In this document: one piece after another, positions 14,229-21,820 of the stretch
Layout of the letters: each line of letters opens with the position of its first letter
How positions within the stretch are numbered: position 1 is the stretch's first letter
Virus record (IMG/VR): IMGVR_UViG_3300031456_000001
Span: 1 to 64,000 of that record
DNA from: a virus
Reading direction: 5' to 3' (one strand)
Length of the DNA stretch: 64,000 bases
Position numbers and translations under genes: made by a program
Notes under the pieces: model-generated
Told to the model about the DNA's origin: nothing
The model's database searches: none
What the model saw: only the letters and a program-made list of their open reading frames with translations

Positions 14229-14960
14229 TCACAGGTAGTCGATGCCGCAGGTCTGACACACCATGCCGACCGTCTCGCGAGTCGGCCCCGAGCATGTCGG
14301 GCACGGCCGCGCGGCCTGCAGTTCCTCGATGCGCTTCTGCTTCAGCCGGTTGGTCTCCAGCAGGCGCGCGACCTCGGCGCGGGTCTCGTCGCGCTCGTCG
14401 CGGATCTTGATCGTTAGGGCATCACGCTCATTCATCCGATCCTGCATGCTGGCCAGCGTCGGCAGTACGCCACTGGGCCGATCCACGATCAGCTCGGCCA
14501 TGACCTGCGCGATGAGGTCGGGCTGCTGCGGCGTGCCGTGGAACGCGTCGGGGCACAGGCCGGTGATCTCGCCGCCGCCGCCGACCGCCGGATGCATGCT
14601 CGGCTGCGGGCTGTCGCAGGTCGGGCAGCGCAGTGGGTCGCACTCCGGCGTGGGGTCGCCGCCGACGAGCAGCGGGCGCCACGGGGCATTACCGCCGTCC
14701 GCCGGGCACACTCCGGGCTCATCCGGCGCCCACTCGGCGTGCACCACGTACCCGCACCGGTCGTGCTGCCACAGCGGCAGGTCCGACTCGTCGCGCGCCT
14801 GTACGGGCTGCTGTGCCACGAGGGCAGCGATCCCACGCGAGACGTTGGCAAACAGCATTTCGGCTTCGCGGCTGCGGGGTTCCCGGGTGCTGCCCCCGTC
14901 TTCGCGCTCCCGCAGGCCGTACTCCTGCACGAGTTTGATCAGGTTGTCGATATAACTCAC
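14229..14960 (-). CDS. zinc-ribbon protein with coiled coil
   Basis: 243 aa from GTG (AAGGGG 7 nt upstream; a TTG two codons earlier is less likely). CPTC near the middle, a coiled-coil stretch (RDERDETRAEVARLLETNRL) and a C-terminal CPTCSGPT..CQTCG ribbon. Probably a nucleic-acid or protein adaptor. Not recognised. Confidence 0.75.
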   Translation of the reverse strand: MSYIDNLIKLVQEYGLREREDGGSTREPRSREAEMLFANVSRGIAALVAQQPVQARDESDLPLWQHDRCGYVVHAEWAPDEPGVCPADGGNAPWRPLLVGGDPTPECDPLRCPTCDSPQPSMHPAVGGGGEITGLCPDAFHGTPQQPDLIAQVMAELIVDRPSGVLPTLASMQDRMNERDALTIKIRDERDETRAEVARLLETNRLKQKRIEELQAARPCPTCSGPTRETVGMVCQTCGIDYL

Positions 14961-14986
14961 TGTCAATCCCCTTCCGTGGTGGACGA

Positions 14987-15667
14987 TCAGGCAGCAGACG
15001 GGTAGCGGTCACGCCACACGCCGCTACCGTCCTGGTACATCAACGGTTCCCCCGTGTCGCAGTCCACAATGGACCACGGGCTACGGCACGGCACCGTCCA
15101 CTTGCGACGGTGCACAGACGCGGTAGCCACGTTTGCAAAGTCTCCATGGCAGTCCGTGCAGTGCGTCACCACACTGCGCTTGTCCTTCGCATAGGACAGT
15201 TCGCAGCCGCAGGTCAACTCCTCCGGCGCCCAGCGGGCCACGAACGGCTTGCGCTCCCGCGACGGGTCCGGCCCCCACGGCTCCCCGTCGTCGTCGGGCA
15301 GCCAGTCGGCGGCCTCGTGCGGGGCGTGCCAGCCGGCGGGCTCGTCGGGGATCTCGAACGGCGGCGCCTCCGGGTCGGGCAGCACGGTGACGGCGGTGGC
15401 GTAGAGCACGTTGGCGCTGTGGTGGGCGCAGCAGTCGCCGGGGCGGCCGGCGCGGGTGCCGTTCCAGCAGGGGCAGCGGGAGCGGGCCTGCCCGGTGCCT
15501 TTCTTGATCCACCAGCATTTGCCGTCGGACCAGGCGGGCGCGTCGGCGCGGGTTTCGACGCACCGGCACGGGTGCGGCAGGCAGCCGGGGGTGCCGGCGG
15601 CCAGCCATATGCCGCAGGTGCCGGTGCAGTCGTCGGCGTGGGCCAGCTCGACCACGGGCGCGGTCAC
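14987..15667 (-). CDS. Cys-rich protein of unknown function
   Basis: 226 aa if the GTG overlapping the upstream stop (GTGA at 15667) is used; an in-frame GTG at 15676 is possible. Many Cys and Trp residues (CTGTCGIWLAAG, CRCVET, CPCWNG, GDCCAHH, CGCE, CTDCH) suggest several zinc sites. Function unknown. Confidence 0.75.
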   Translation of the reverse strand: MTAPVVELAHADDCTGTCGIWLAAGTPGCLPHPCRCVETRADAPAWSDGKCWWIKKGTGQARSRCPCWNGTRAGRPGDCCAHHSANVLYATAVTVLPDPEAPPFEIPDEPAGWHAPHEAADWLPDDDGEPWGPDPSRERKPFVARWAPEELTCGCELSYAKDKRSVVTHCTDCHGDFANVATASVHRRKWTVPCRSPWSIVDCDTGEPLMYQDGSGVWRDRYPSAA

Positions 15668-15861
15668 CGCAGACACTCCCCGCAGACGCAGTCCGGCCCG
15701 TGCGGATCTGGAGATTCGATGCCCGACGGCGCGGCCGGGCGCCGCTGGACGACATGTTCCCTGGCCAGCCTGGCCGCCTTGCGTTCGTATGCGACACCCT
15801 TGTTGTGCCGGTCGATGCCGAGGTCGTGCGCGCGCAGCTTGTGGCGCCGGTAGCGGTTCAC
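15664..15861 (-). CDS. small basic protein with C-terminal CVCGEC motif
   Basis: 65 aa, GTG start overlapping the upstream stop. N-terminus MNRYRRHKLRAHDLGI; C-terminus DPHGPDCVCGECLR. The same DPHGP.CVC.ECL motif opens the protein at 53551-53790, so this is a recurring phage micro-domain. Confidence 0.7.
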   Translation of the reverse strand: MNRYRRHKLRAHDLGIDRHNKGVAYERKAARLAREHVVQRRPAAPSGIESPDPHGPDCVCGECLR

Positions 15862-16022
15862 GAACCGACCTCCTCGTCCGCCTCGGTGCCGATCTCGGCG
15901 GCGACCTCCTTCACATGCTCCTCGTGGTGCTCACAGGTGATGCTCGTGCCGCCGTGCTCGTCCACGACCAGGTAGAAGTTTCGGCGACCACAATGCCAGC
16001 ACACGAGATCGAAGCCCGTCAC
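15858..16022 (-). CDS. small CxxC protein (54 aa)
   Basis: GTG with GTGA overlap. FDLVCWHCGRRNFYLVVDEH then CEHH, a probable single zinc finger. Acidic tail. Part of an overlapping run of small genes from 16455 to 14987. Confidence 0.7.
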   Translation of the reverse strand: MTGFDLVCWHCGRRNFYLVVDEHGGTSITCEHHEEHVKEVAAEIGTEADEEVGS

Positions 16023-16270
16023 GACAGCCGCCCCCGGACCCGTACGCCCGGCCCGAACACGCCGACCATGACGACGATCCGCGCCCTCATGACCTCGTAG
16101 TCGTCCACATCGACACAGGCCGTACAGCAGCGCCAGAAGCGCCGCCGCAGCCACTTGGTGCGGCCTTGCGTGACATACGGCAGACGCCGATCCGGCTCGA
16201 CCTCGGCAAGCCGACGACACAGGCGTTCGGCGTCGGCGTCACCGTAGGCGATCAACTCCAGCAGGATCAT
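16019..16270 (-). CDS. small protein (83 aa)
   Basis: ATG with ATGA overlap. Helical N-terminus (MILLELIAYGDADAERLCRR), a CCTACVDVDD patch and a hydrophobic Val/Gly/Arg tail. Not recognised. Confidence 0.65.
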   Translation of the reverse strand: MILLELIAYGDADAERLCRRLAEVEPDRRLPYVTQGRTKWLRRRFWRCCTACVDVDDYEVMRARIVVMVGVFGPGVRVRGRLS

Positions 16271-16455
16271 GACGGCCGCCGCTGCGCCGGCACGGACAGC
16301 GGGTTGGCCGCGGTGCGCCGTGCGTAAGGCCCGAAGCCGCACAACGCGGCGACCGCGCACCCCAGGCCGTACAGCACGGCCCAGACGAACAGAATGAGGA
16401 CGTACAGCGCGGCGAGCAGCGCGAACACCAGCACGCCGACCGGGTTCCATCTCAT
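16267..16455 (-). CDS. small membrane protein (62 aa)
   Basis: ATG at 16455, MRWNPVGVLVFALLAALYVL; about 35 hydrophobic residues make one or two membrane helices. It is the first gene of its run, and the promoter lies so close that the transcript would be nearly leaderless. Confidence 0.65.
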   Translation of the reverse strand: MRWNPVGVLVFALLAALYVLILFVWAVLYGLGCAVAALCGFGPYARRTAANPLSVPAQRRPS

Positions 16456-16461
16456 CCCCAC

Positions 16462-16490
16462 ATTGTCACACGGCGTGTCATGCCGCGCAA
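16462..16490 (-). promoter_or_regulatory. promoter with TGACAC palindrome in the spacer
   Basis: TTGCGC (16490-16485), 17-nt spacer, GACAAT (16467-16462). The palindrome tgtcacacggcgtgtca (16464-16480) fills the spacer and touches the -10. Confidence 0.5.
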
Positions 16491-16504
16491 TGGCGGGGCG
16501 CCGG

Positions 16505-16741
16505 TCAGACGCCGGGCGTGAACGTGATCATGACGGGCTCGCCGGGCTCGAAACGGTCGGCGACCGCGGCGAGCACGTTGACCTCCACCGCGGCGGCCGG
16601 GGTGCCCTTCGCCCAGGCGGCGTTAGCGCCCTCGGTGTAGTCGGGCTGGAACGTAACCGCCCACTGGTCGGGGTCCTGCGTCTGCAGTTTCGCCGCGACG
16701 TGCGCCTGGACGGTGAATGCGGGCTTCGCGGTGGCCATCAT
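16505..16741 (-). CDS. unknown protein (78 aa)
   Basis: Two adjacent ATG codons; the first overlaps the upstream stop as ATGA, the second is better spaced from GAGAGGGG. A beta-rich small domain (WAVTFQPDYTEGANAAWAKG). Not recognised. Confidence 0.7.
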   Translation of the reverse strand: MMATAKPAFTVQAHVAAKLQTQDPDQWAVTFQPDYTEGANAAWAKGTPAAAVEVNVLAAVADRFEPGEPVMITFTPGV

Positions 16742-17457
16742 GGCCCCTCTCGGTAGGTGCGGACATCGTAGCGGGCCCTGCGCAGCTCCATGGCGTGCTC
16801 GCCGCACAGCTGCTCGATCCGGTCGAGACCGGGCCGGAACGGCAGCGGCTCAAAACTGAACCGCCACTCCTCGCGGATGGGGACGATCAGCTTGAAGACG
16901 GCCTTCTCGGCGCAGCCGGGCCGCGGACAGGTCGGCAGCAGCTCGTAGTCGAGGGCGGCGCGCAGGTCCTTGGCGATGACCGCCCGCACGCCGTTCCTGA
17001 CCGGCTCGTCCTCCGCAAGCTCCCAACCGTCGGTCTGCTGCACAGCCCGCAACCAGTCCGGGGAGCGGCTGACGTCGGCCATGACGTAGGTGACGGTGAG
17101 ACGCCACAGCCATACGGGGGGCGGGACCATGTCTTCGTCGATGCCGGTGCCGACCCAGAACCAGGCGTGGATCTTCTTCCATTCGCTGTGGCCGGGCGCG
17201 ATGCGCCGGGGCCACGCCTCGGTGTCGACGTGCCCGTTCCACAGTGCGCCGTCGGCGAGGAACACCCGTTCCCCGGTCGGTGCCACGTGCAGGCGGTATT
17301 TGGTGTGCGGCATGCGGGTGTCGAGCGTCGCGGCAGTGTCCTCCGTGGCGTAGACGGCCGGTCCGGCAACGTGCGCCACAGCGAAGTCGCTGAGACTGCT
17401 GGTGACCTGTTCACGCCGGCCGTCCCACGGGCCGCCGACGAACAGGCGCTCAACCAC
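16738..17457 (-). CDS. unknown protein with GGPWDG start
   Basis: 239 aa, GTG start overlapping the upstream gene by 8 nt. The N-terminal VVERLFVGGPWDGRREQV pattern is common in actinobacterial and actinophage proteins of unknown function. The middle is Trp-rich; CPRPGC could bind metal. No known activity. Confidence 0.75.
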   Translation of the reverse strand: MVERLFVGGPWDGRREQVTSSLSDFAVAHVAGPAVYATEDTAATLDTRMPHTKYRLHVAPTGERVFLADGALWNGHVDTEAWPRRIAPGHSEWKKIHAWFWVGTGIDEDMVPPPVWLWRLTVTYVMADVSRSPDWLRAVQQTDGWELAEDEPVRNGVRAVIAKDLRAALDYELLPTCPRPGCAEKAVFKLIVPIREEWRFSFEPLPFRPGLDRIEQLCGEHAMELRRARYDVRTYREGP

Positions 17458-17857
17458 GGCGGCCGCCGTCGAGCAGGTCGGCGGCCCAATCGACAGCGCG
17501 CTGCCAGTGCCCGGCGTCGTCCCGGATCTCCGGGTCTTTGCTGGGCCTGGCGCGCAGCCAGTCGGCAACCGCGGCCGCCACTTCATGCGCGTCATGGTCG
17601 GCGGTGACCCCCTTCCAGCGCCCCTCACCGCACACGCAGCGCAACGAACCGGCCAGCGAGCGGTTGCGGGCCAACACCGCCTTGACCGCCTCGGCGACAG
17701 TACCGGTGGTGGTCCGAGCGACCTGCTGGGCGCGGTGCTCGACCCGCAGTTCCTCGGCGGCGCGTGAGATGTCGGCCATCTCGGACCGCTCCTCGGCAAG
17801 GCCGTGGGCCCGTTCGAGAGCCGCCTGAATGGTGCTGTAGCTCTCCTCGGAGATCAT
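17450..17857 (-). CDS. unknown helical protein (135 aa)
   Basis: ATG after the conserved leader CCACCACCGGAAGGAC. Helical, charged; a CVCGEGRWKG motif in the middle. First gene of a run that continues through 16505. Confidence 0.75.
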   Translation of the reverse strand: MISEESYSTIQAALERAHGLAEERSEMADISRAAEELRVEHRAQQVARTTTGTVAEAVKAVLARNRSLAGSLRCVCGEGRWKGVTADHDAHEVAAAVADWLRARPSKDPEIRDDAGHWQRAVDWAADLLDGGRRG

Positions 17858-17887
17858 GCAGCGGTCCTTCCGGTGGTGGATGTGAAG

Positions 17888-17936
17888 CCGCCCGCCAGGA
17901 TAACCCCGACGGGCGGACATGTCACGCTGTGTGTCA
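17888..17936 (-). promoter_or_regulatory. promoter with -10 inside a hairpin loop
   Basis: GTGACA (17925-17920), 17-nt spacer, TATCCT (17902-17897). The palindrome is at 17920-17936. The -10 lies in the loop of a 7-bp GC hairpin (CCGCCCG/CGGGCGG, 17888-17916). Confidence 0.6.
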
Positions 17937-17940
17937 GATG

Positions 17941-18858
17941 CTATGCGGCGAAGTCGGTGCGACGGCGCCGCGAGAAGTAGATGCCGGCCGCACCGGCCAC
18001 GACGAGCAGCAGGCCCACACCGGCGATGATGCCCACGCCGGGGCCGGTGACCGGCAGTGAGGCCCCGACCATCGCGGGCGGTGTCGTCGTCGGCGCGGTC
18101 ACGATCGGCGTCGCCGAGGCCGACGGGCCGGGCGTGACCGCATTCGACGGGGTCGCCGACGTCGAGGCGGACGGGGTGGCCGACGTGCTGCCGCTCGGGC
18201 TCTTCGGCGCGTACACCGTCCCCCACTTGTGGACCTTGCACGTGGTCTTCGTGGCCAGCTTCAACGTGTTCACGGTGTTGTCGGCGATGCCGCCCGCACC
18301 CTGGTTGAGGCCGTAGTAGGTGGCCGTCGTGTCGGCCGGCAGCAGGGCGACGATCTCGGCCCACGTCTTCGCGGTGTGCGCGGTGTAGCCCAACGCCGGG
18401 AACGACTTCGTGATGTACCAGACGCTCGCGCCGCCGTGCAGGACGTCACCGACACCGGCCAGCCCGGCCGGCTGGTAGGTCGACTCCCAGGCGAGGGTTC
18501 CGCCCCACGCACCGTTGACCTTGAGGCCGAACTGGTAGGACGGCAGCCAGCCGGACGTGTTGCTGTTGGCGAAGCCGGCGGCGGTGATGTCGGTGAGCTT
18601 CACCTCGGGGCTGAGCGGCAGGTAGCCGTAGACCTTGGCCGCGGCGTCGGGGGTGACGATGCGCACCCCGTTGGTCAGCAGGGTGTGGGTGCCGTTGGTC
18701 TGGGTGGTTCCGTCGGCGGCGAGGTGCACGAACGGGCTGACCGTGTCGTGGGTGGCGATCGGGCACGGCGGCGTCCAGGTGGCGCCGGCCGGGGCCGCGG
18801 TGGCGGCCAACCCGGTCGCGGCGAGAACCGCGACGACGGCGAGGATGCGGCGGATCAT
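17941..18858 (-). CDS. LPXTG cell-wall-anchored surface protein
   Basis: 305 aa. Signal peptide MIRRILAVVAVLAATGLAAT..AGA, then an extracellular domain of about 190 aa with paired Cys, a Ser/Thr/Pro/Ala stalk (about residues 205-265), then LPVTG, a membrane helix and RRRR. This is the complete sortase signal, so the host sortase would attach it to the wall. A phage-encoded wall protein may alter adsorption or exclude superinfection (inference). Confidence 0.9.
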   Translation of the reverse strand: MIRRILAVVAVLAATGLAATAAPAGATWTPPCPIATHDTVSPFVHLAADGTTQTNGTHTLLTNGVRIVTPDAAAKVYGYLPLSPEVKLTDITAAGFANSNTSGWLPSYQFGLKVNGAWGGTLAWESTYQPAGLAGVGDVLHGGASVWYITKSFPALGYTAHTAKTWAEIVALLPADTTATYYGLNQGAGGIADNTVNTLKLATKTTCKVHKWGTVYAPKSPSGSTSATPSASTSATPSNAVTPGPSASATPIVTAPTTTPPAMVGASLPVTGPGVGIIAGVGLLLVVAGAAGIYFSRRRRTDFAA

Positions 18859-18887
18859 GGGGGCCTCTCGGTAGTGGGTGTGCAAAA

Positions 18888-18935
18888 CGCCCGTCAGCCT
18901 AGCGGCCAACGGGCGCTTTGTCACGCGACGTGTCA
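18888..18935 (-). promoter_or_regulatory. promoter with -10 inside a terminator-like hairpin
   Basis: GTGACA (18924-18919), 17-nt spacer, TAGGCT (18901-18896). The palindrome tgtcacgcgacgtgtca is at 18919-18935. A CGCCCGT/ACGGGCG stem (18888-18915) followed by TTTT on the minus strand has the -10 in its loop. Confidence 0.65.
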
Positions 18936-19169
18936 GGCGACGGGGATGCCGAGTTTGCGGGCGGTCCGCCACAGCTCGTCGCCGAGCTGGTCGGTGGGGT
19001 CGGGGTTGAGCCACCGTTCCCGATTGAGCACCGTCTCGGCGACGATGCGCAGGGCGTCGGATTGGCTGACGCGACGGCCGAGCGTCGCGGACACGTGCAC
19101 GGTGAGCAGGCGAACCGCGTTGGCGGTTTCGCGGCTGGCGCTCAGGTTGGTGTAGCCGGGGGCGACCAT
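18933..19169 (-). CDS. small RHH-like regulator candidate (78 aa)
   Basis: ATG after GAAGGAG and a CCACGACGAAGG leader. NLSASRETANAVRLLTVHVS and SQSDALRIVAETVL fit a short strand plus two helices of ribbon-helix-helix proteins, without certainty. It has its own promoter with a distinct palindrome, consistent with autoregulation. Confidence 0.55.
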   Translation of the reverse strand: MVAPGYTNLSASRETANAVRLLTVHVSATLGRRVSQSDALRIVAETVLNRERWLNPDPTDQLGDELWRTARKLGIPVA

Positions 19170-19199
19170 GGCTGGCTCCTTCGTCGTGGTGGAGCCTTC

Positions 19200-19228
19200 A
19201 GTTTACTGGAATATCCAGTAGAGAGCAA
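19200..19228 (-). promoter_or_regulatory. promoter with a different palindrome (TACTGGA)
   Basis: TTGCTC (19228-19223), 17-nt spacer, TAAACT (19205-19200). The inverted repeat tactggaatatccagta (19204-19220) fills the spacer. It is unlike the TGACAC operators. Confidence 0.65.
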
Positions 19229-19282
19229 GTCCCGGGCGACCCCGTGGACCGCTGGGAACACAGGGGTGCCCGCCCTGGTCGG

Positions 19283-19960
19283 TCAGCCACCGATGCGGCT
19301 CAACGCCTCGTCCCAGACCTCGACCGGCCACGCGTTGACGGTGCCGAAGATCGTGGAGTGCGCCTTCTCGACCGGGACGCCGTCACGCCGGGCAATGGCT
19401 GCCGCCGTCTTCCCGAGGCGGTTCAGGTAGCCGACGTCGTGACGCAGGCCGCGCAGATTGGCGAACCCGGTGGCGGCCAGCCGCTCGTATCCGGCCTCCA
19501 GGCGTTCGGTACGCGCGCCCAACTCCAAGATGGCACGGTCATGCTGAACCAGGTGATCCCGCTGGATCCGCATCTGGTCGATCATGACCTGAAGAGCGTC
19601 GAGCGGGTCCATGGCCTTCGGGCTGACCACGTAGGCGCCGGTCTTGCGGATCGTGGGCAGCACCTCTCCGGTAACCCAGTCCTGGAACGCCTCCGCCTCT
19701 CCACGCTCGGAGCGCATCACGAGCCGGTAGAGCCCCTGCTCACTGATGATGGTGGAATCTTGCACGCCACCGGGGGTGCGCACTGGATGCGTACCCTTCT
19801 CCCGGTCACGAAGCATGCGCATTGCGTCAGGACCATTTCGGTAGCCAAGAATCTTGGCTACGTCGGCGGCCACGAACCACGGCTCCCCGTCGATCATGAC
19901 GACGCGGATGGAGTTGCCGTTGAAGTCGAACGGGTCGAGCGCTGTGCTTACACTGGTCAC
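19283..19960 (-). CDS. BRO-N domain antirepressor-like protein
   Basis: 225 aa from GTG (AAGGCAGGT upstream). The N-terminal domain is typical BRO-N: IRVVMIDGEPWFVAADVAKI, LGYRNGPDAMRMLRD, EAFQDWVTGEVLPTIRKTGAY. The C-terminal half is helical with a likely DNA-binding part (GKTAAAIARRDGVPVEKAHS). Such proteins act as antirepressors or DNA-binding regulators in phages. Confidence 0.85.
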   Translation of the reverse strand: MTSVSTALDPFDFNGNSIRVVMIDGEPWFVAADVAKILGYRNGPDAMRMLRDREKGTHPVRTPGGVQDSTIISEQGLYRLVMRSERGEAEAFQDWVTGEVLPTIRKTGAYVVSPKAMDPLDALQVMIDQMRIQRDHLVQHDRAILELGARTERLEAGYERLAATGFANLRGLRHDVGYLNRLGKTAAAIARRDGVPVEKAHSTIFGTVNAWPVEVWDEALSRIGG

Positions 19961-20004
19961 GGGTAAGTACCTGCCTTCTAGTCCAAGGCGTGGGAAAGCC
20001 CCAC

Positions 20005-20039
20005 GAGGGCCTGGCGTGCGGGAACACGCGCAGGCCCTC
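20005..20039. terminator. hairpin upstream of the antirepressor
   Basis: 9-bp stem (GAGGGCCTG/CAGGCCCTC) with an inner CGTG/CACG stem. It lies between the 20051 gene and the antirepressor start. No strong T-tract. Confidence 0.55.
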
Positions 20040-20050
20040 ACACTACCCGG

Positions 20051-20251
20051 TCACCCGCCGGGGCGGCGGCCCAGCATCACGTCCAGCAGCTGCCGGAGCT
20101 GCCCCGCGTCGAGCGGCGGCGGGTGGGCGACCGTCCCGCCGCGGCACGCCGCCTGGTCCGGCGGCGCCTGCCGGCCGTCGTACATGGCGAACGTCCACTC
20201 GGGGCAGGTGCACAGCGGGTGCCGGCGGGGGAAGCGCTCAGCGTGGGCCAC
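20051..20251 (-). CDS. small protein with CTCPEW motif (66 aa)
   Basis: GTG start 14 nt inside the upstream gene. RRHPLCTCPEWTFAMYDG, then a second Cys and a helical tail. Not recognised. Confidence 0.55.
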   Translation of the reverse strand: MAHAERFPRRHPLCTCPEWTFAMYDGRQAPPDQAACRGGTVAHPPPLDAGQLRQLLDVMLGRRPGG

Positions 20252-20522
20252 GGCGCCAGTCCAGCCCCAGGAGGCGCTCCTGTCGCAGCATGCGCCGGAT
20301 CCGCTGTTCCCGCCCCCACGAATCATCCATCCACTGCTCAAACTTATTGCGGTCGATGAGACCTGTGCTGAAAAGTCTCGCCCCGGTGATCCGGATAATT
20401 TCCTCCGTTTCGAGCAGGGTTCGGCTCGTTCGCGCCGATAAGCGGTTCGCGACCACGACCAGAACGAGCAGGCCGGCGAACACGGCCAGCAGGACGAGCA
20501 CCTTGGCGAGGGTTTCAGTCAC
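20238..20522 (-). CDS. membrane-anchored helical protein (94 aa)
   Basis: GTG start, 8-nt overlap. ETLAKVLVLLAVFAGLLVLV is an N-terminal membrane helix; a charged helical cytoplasmic or extracytoplasmic region follows. Not recognised. Confidence 0.65.
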   Translation of the reverse strand: MTETLAKVLVLLAVFAGLLVLVVVANRLSARTSRTLLETEEIIRITGARLFSTGLIDRNKFEQWMDDSWGREQRIRRMLRQERLLGLDWRRGPR

Positions 20523-21732
20523 GGTCCGCCGCCTTCCGCATCCAGTCGCCCCGCTCGGGCCACACCTCGGCGAGCACCGTGTCATCGACGTGATGCGCCA
20601 ATTCTTCGCACACCTGTTCGAGCCGGTTGCGCTTGGTGAAAAGGCCGTCACGCTGCCTGACGAGGGAGACGATCCGCTCGTTGGCCCGCTCCAGCCGGCC
20701 GTTCAGCCGCGCCACCTCGACGAGCAGCGCCTCCCGGCCCAGCGCCCTGCGCACCGCGATCGGCGTGCGCCCGTTCGCGGCCACGTCGAGGGCGGCGTGA
20801 AAGACCTCCGGCCCGCTGACCACGGGCGGTTGGTCGGCCCCGAGCCGACGCCTGCGCTCGGCCGAGGTCTCGACGGCGCACTGCCCCGGGTCGGCCACGT
20901 CCCGCAGGTGCTCGGGCAGCTCCCAGCCGCAGCCGGGCGCCCAGACGATGTCCTGCCCCCGTCGACCGATCAAAGTCACCGTCTCAAGACGACCGTCCAC
21001 GAAAACGGCCCGAACTTCATGAGGCGTAGTTTTTTTATCACCGGCGGTGATCTCGTTGCCGGGATTTACGGCGTGCAGGTACGAATTTGTGACACACCGC
21101 CCGTCCTTCGACACGGTACGTGAGCGGGGCCGCGTCTGCGTCGGCTCACTGTCGGCCCGCAGCATCGCAGGCCCCTCAGCGCCTCCAGGAGCCCCCGGGG
21201 TGTCCGTACCCCCCGCCGGGGCGCCCTGGGCGCTCTGCGTGGCGCTGGCGGCCGCCGCCGGGGCTGTTGCGTCCTGGCTGACCACCGGGCAGCCGCACCG
21301 TTCGACGTCACCGGGGGTCGCCCATGCCCCCCGCTTCTCGGCGCAGACGTGCCGCCGCCACCCGGCCGTGTCCAGCTGGGGGTCGAACGCGTTCTGGGCC
21401 TGCCGGCGCGCCTTCAGGAACCCCGGTGAGGCGTCTTTCAGCAGCTCGTCGGCCTTCGGGTGGTAGTACAGCGCCCAGAACAGCCGCGCCCCGGCTTTCG
21501 CCTGGGAGGCTACCGGGGCTACGGGTCGGCCGGCGGCCACGTAGGGCCGTGGCACGTCGATCCGGTCGGCTGCGGCCCGCAGCGCCGCGGCGGCGGCCGC
21601 CGGGTCTTCGGTGATGACCCGCAGCACGGTCCGGCTCGTGCCGGCGGCGTCGTCGTGCCGGTGCAGTTCCGCAGCCCAGCGCACCTGTGGCGTCTCTTCG
21701 TCGGCCTGCCCGTCCAGTTCATTCTCACTCAC
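20515..21732 (-). CDS. unknown multidomain protein (405 aa)
   Basis: GTG at 21732 with GACGGAG 8 nt upstream; a TTG 66 nt upstream is much weaker. An Ala/Gly/Pro-rich linker (about residues 155-185) separates an N-terminal helical part from a C-terminal part ending in coiled coil (LLVEVARLNGRLERANERIV). Not recognised. Confidence 0.7.
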   Translation of the reverse strand: MSENELDGQADEETPQVRWAAELHRHDDAAGTSRTVLRVITEDPAAAAAALRAAADRIDVPRPYVAAGRPVAPVASQAKAGARLFWALYYHPKADELLKDASPGFLKARRQAQNAFDPQLDTAGWRRHVCAEKRGAWATPGDVERCGCPVVSQDATAPAAAASATQSAQGAPAGGTDTPGAPGGAEGPAMLRADSEPTQTRPRSRTVSKDGRCVTNSYLHAVNPGNEITAGDKKTTPHEVRAVFVDGRLETVTLIGRRGQDIVWAPGCGWELPEHLRDVADPGQCAVETSAERRRRLGADQPPVVSGPEVFHAALDVAANGRTPIAVRRALGREALLVEVARLNGRLERANERIVSLVRQRDGLFTKRNRLEQVCEELAHHVDDTVLAEVWPERGDWMRKAADRD

Positions 21733-21779
21733 CGCGTTGTCTCCGTCACTCTCTGTTCGCCGATTCCATATGTCCAGAA

Positions 21780-21797
21780 TGTCACTTATGTGGATCA
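21780..21797 (-). promoter_or_regulatory. weak variant of the palindromic promoter element
   Basis: Minus strand TTGATCCACATAAGTGAC, similar to TTGACAC..GTGACA. It lies upstream of the 20515-21732 gene; the -10 is uncertain (GACATA after 18 nt). Confidence 0.35.
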
Positions 21798-21820
21798 ATT
21801 CCGCTAAGCGGACCGACCGG

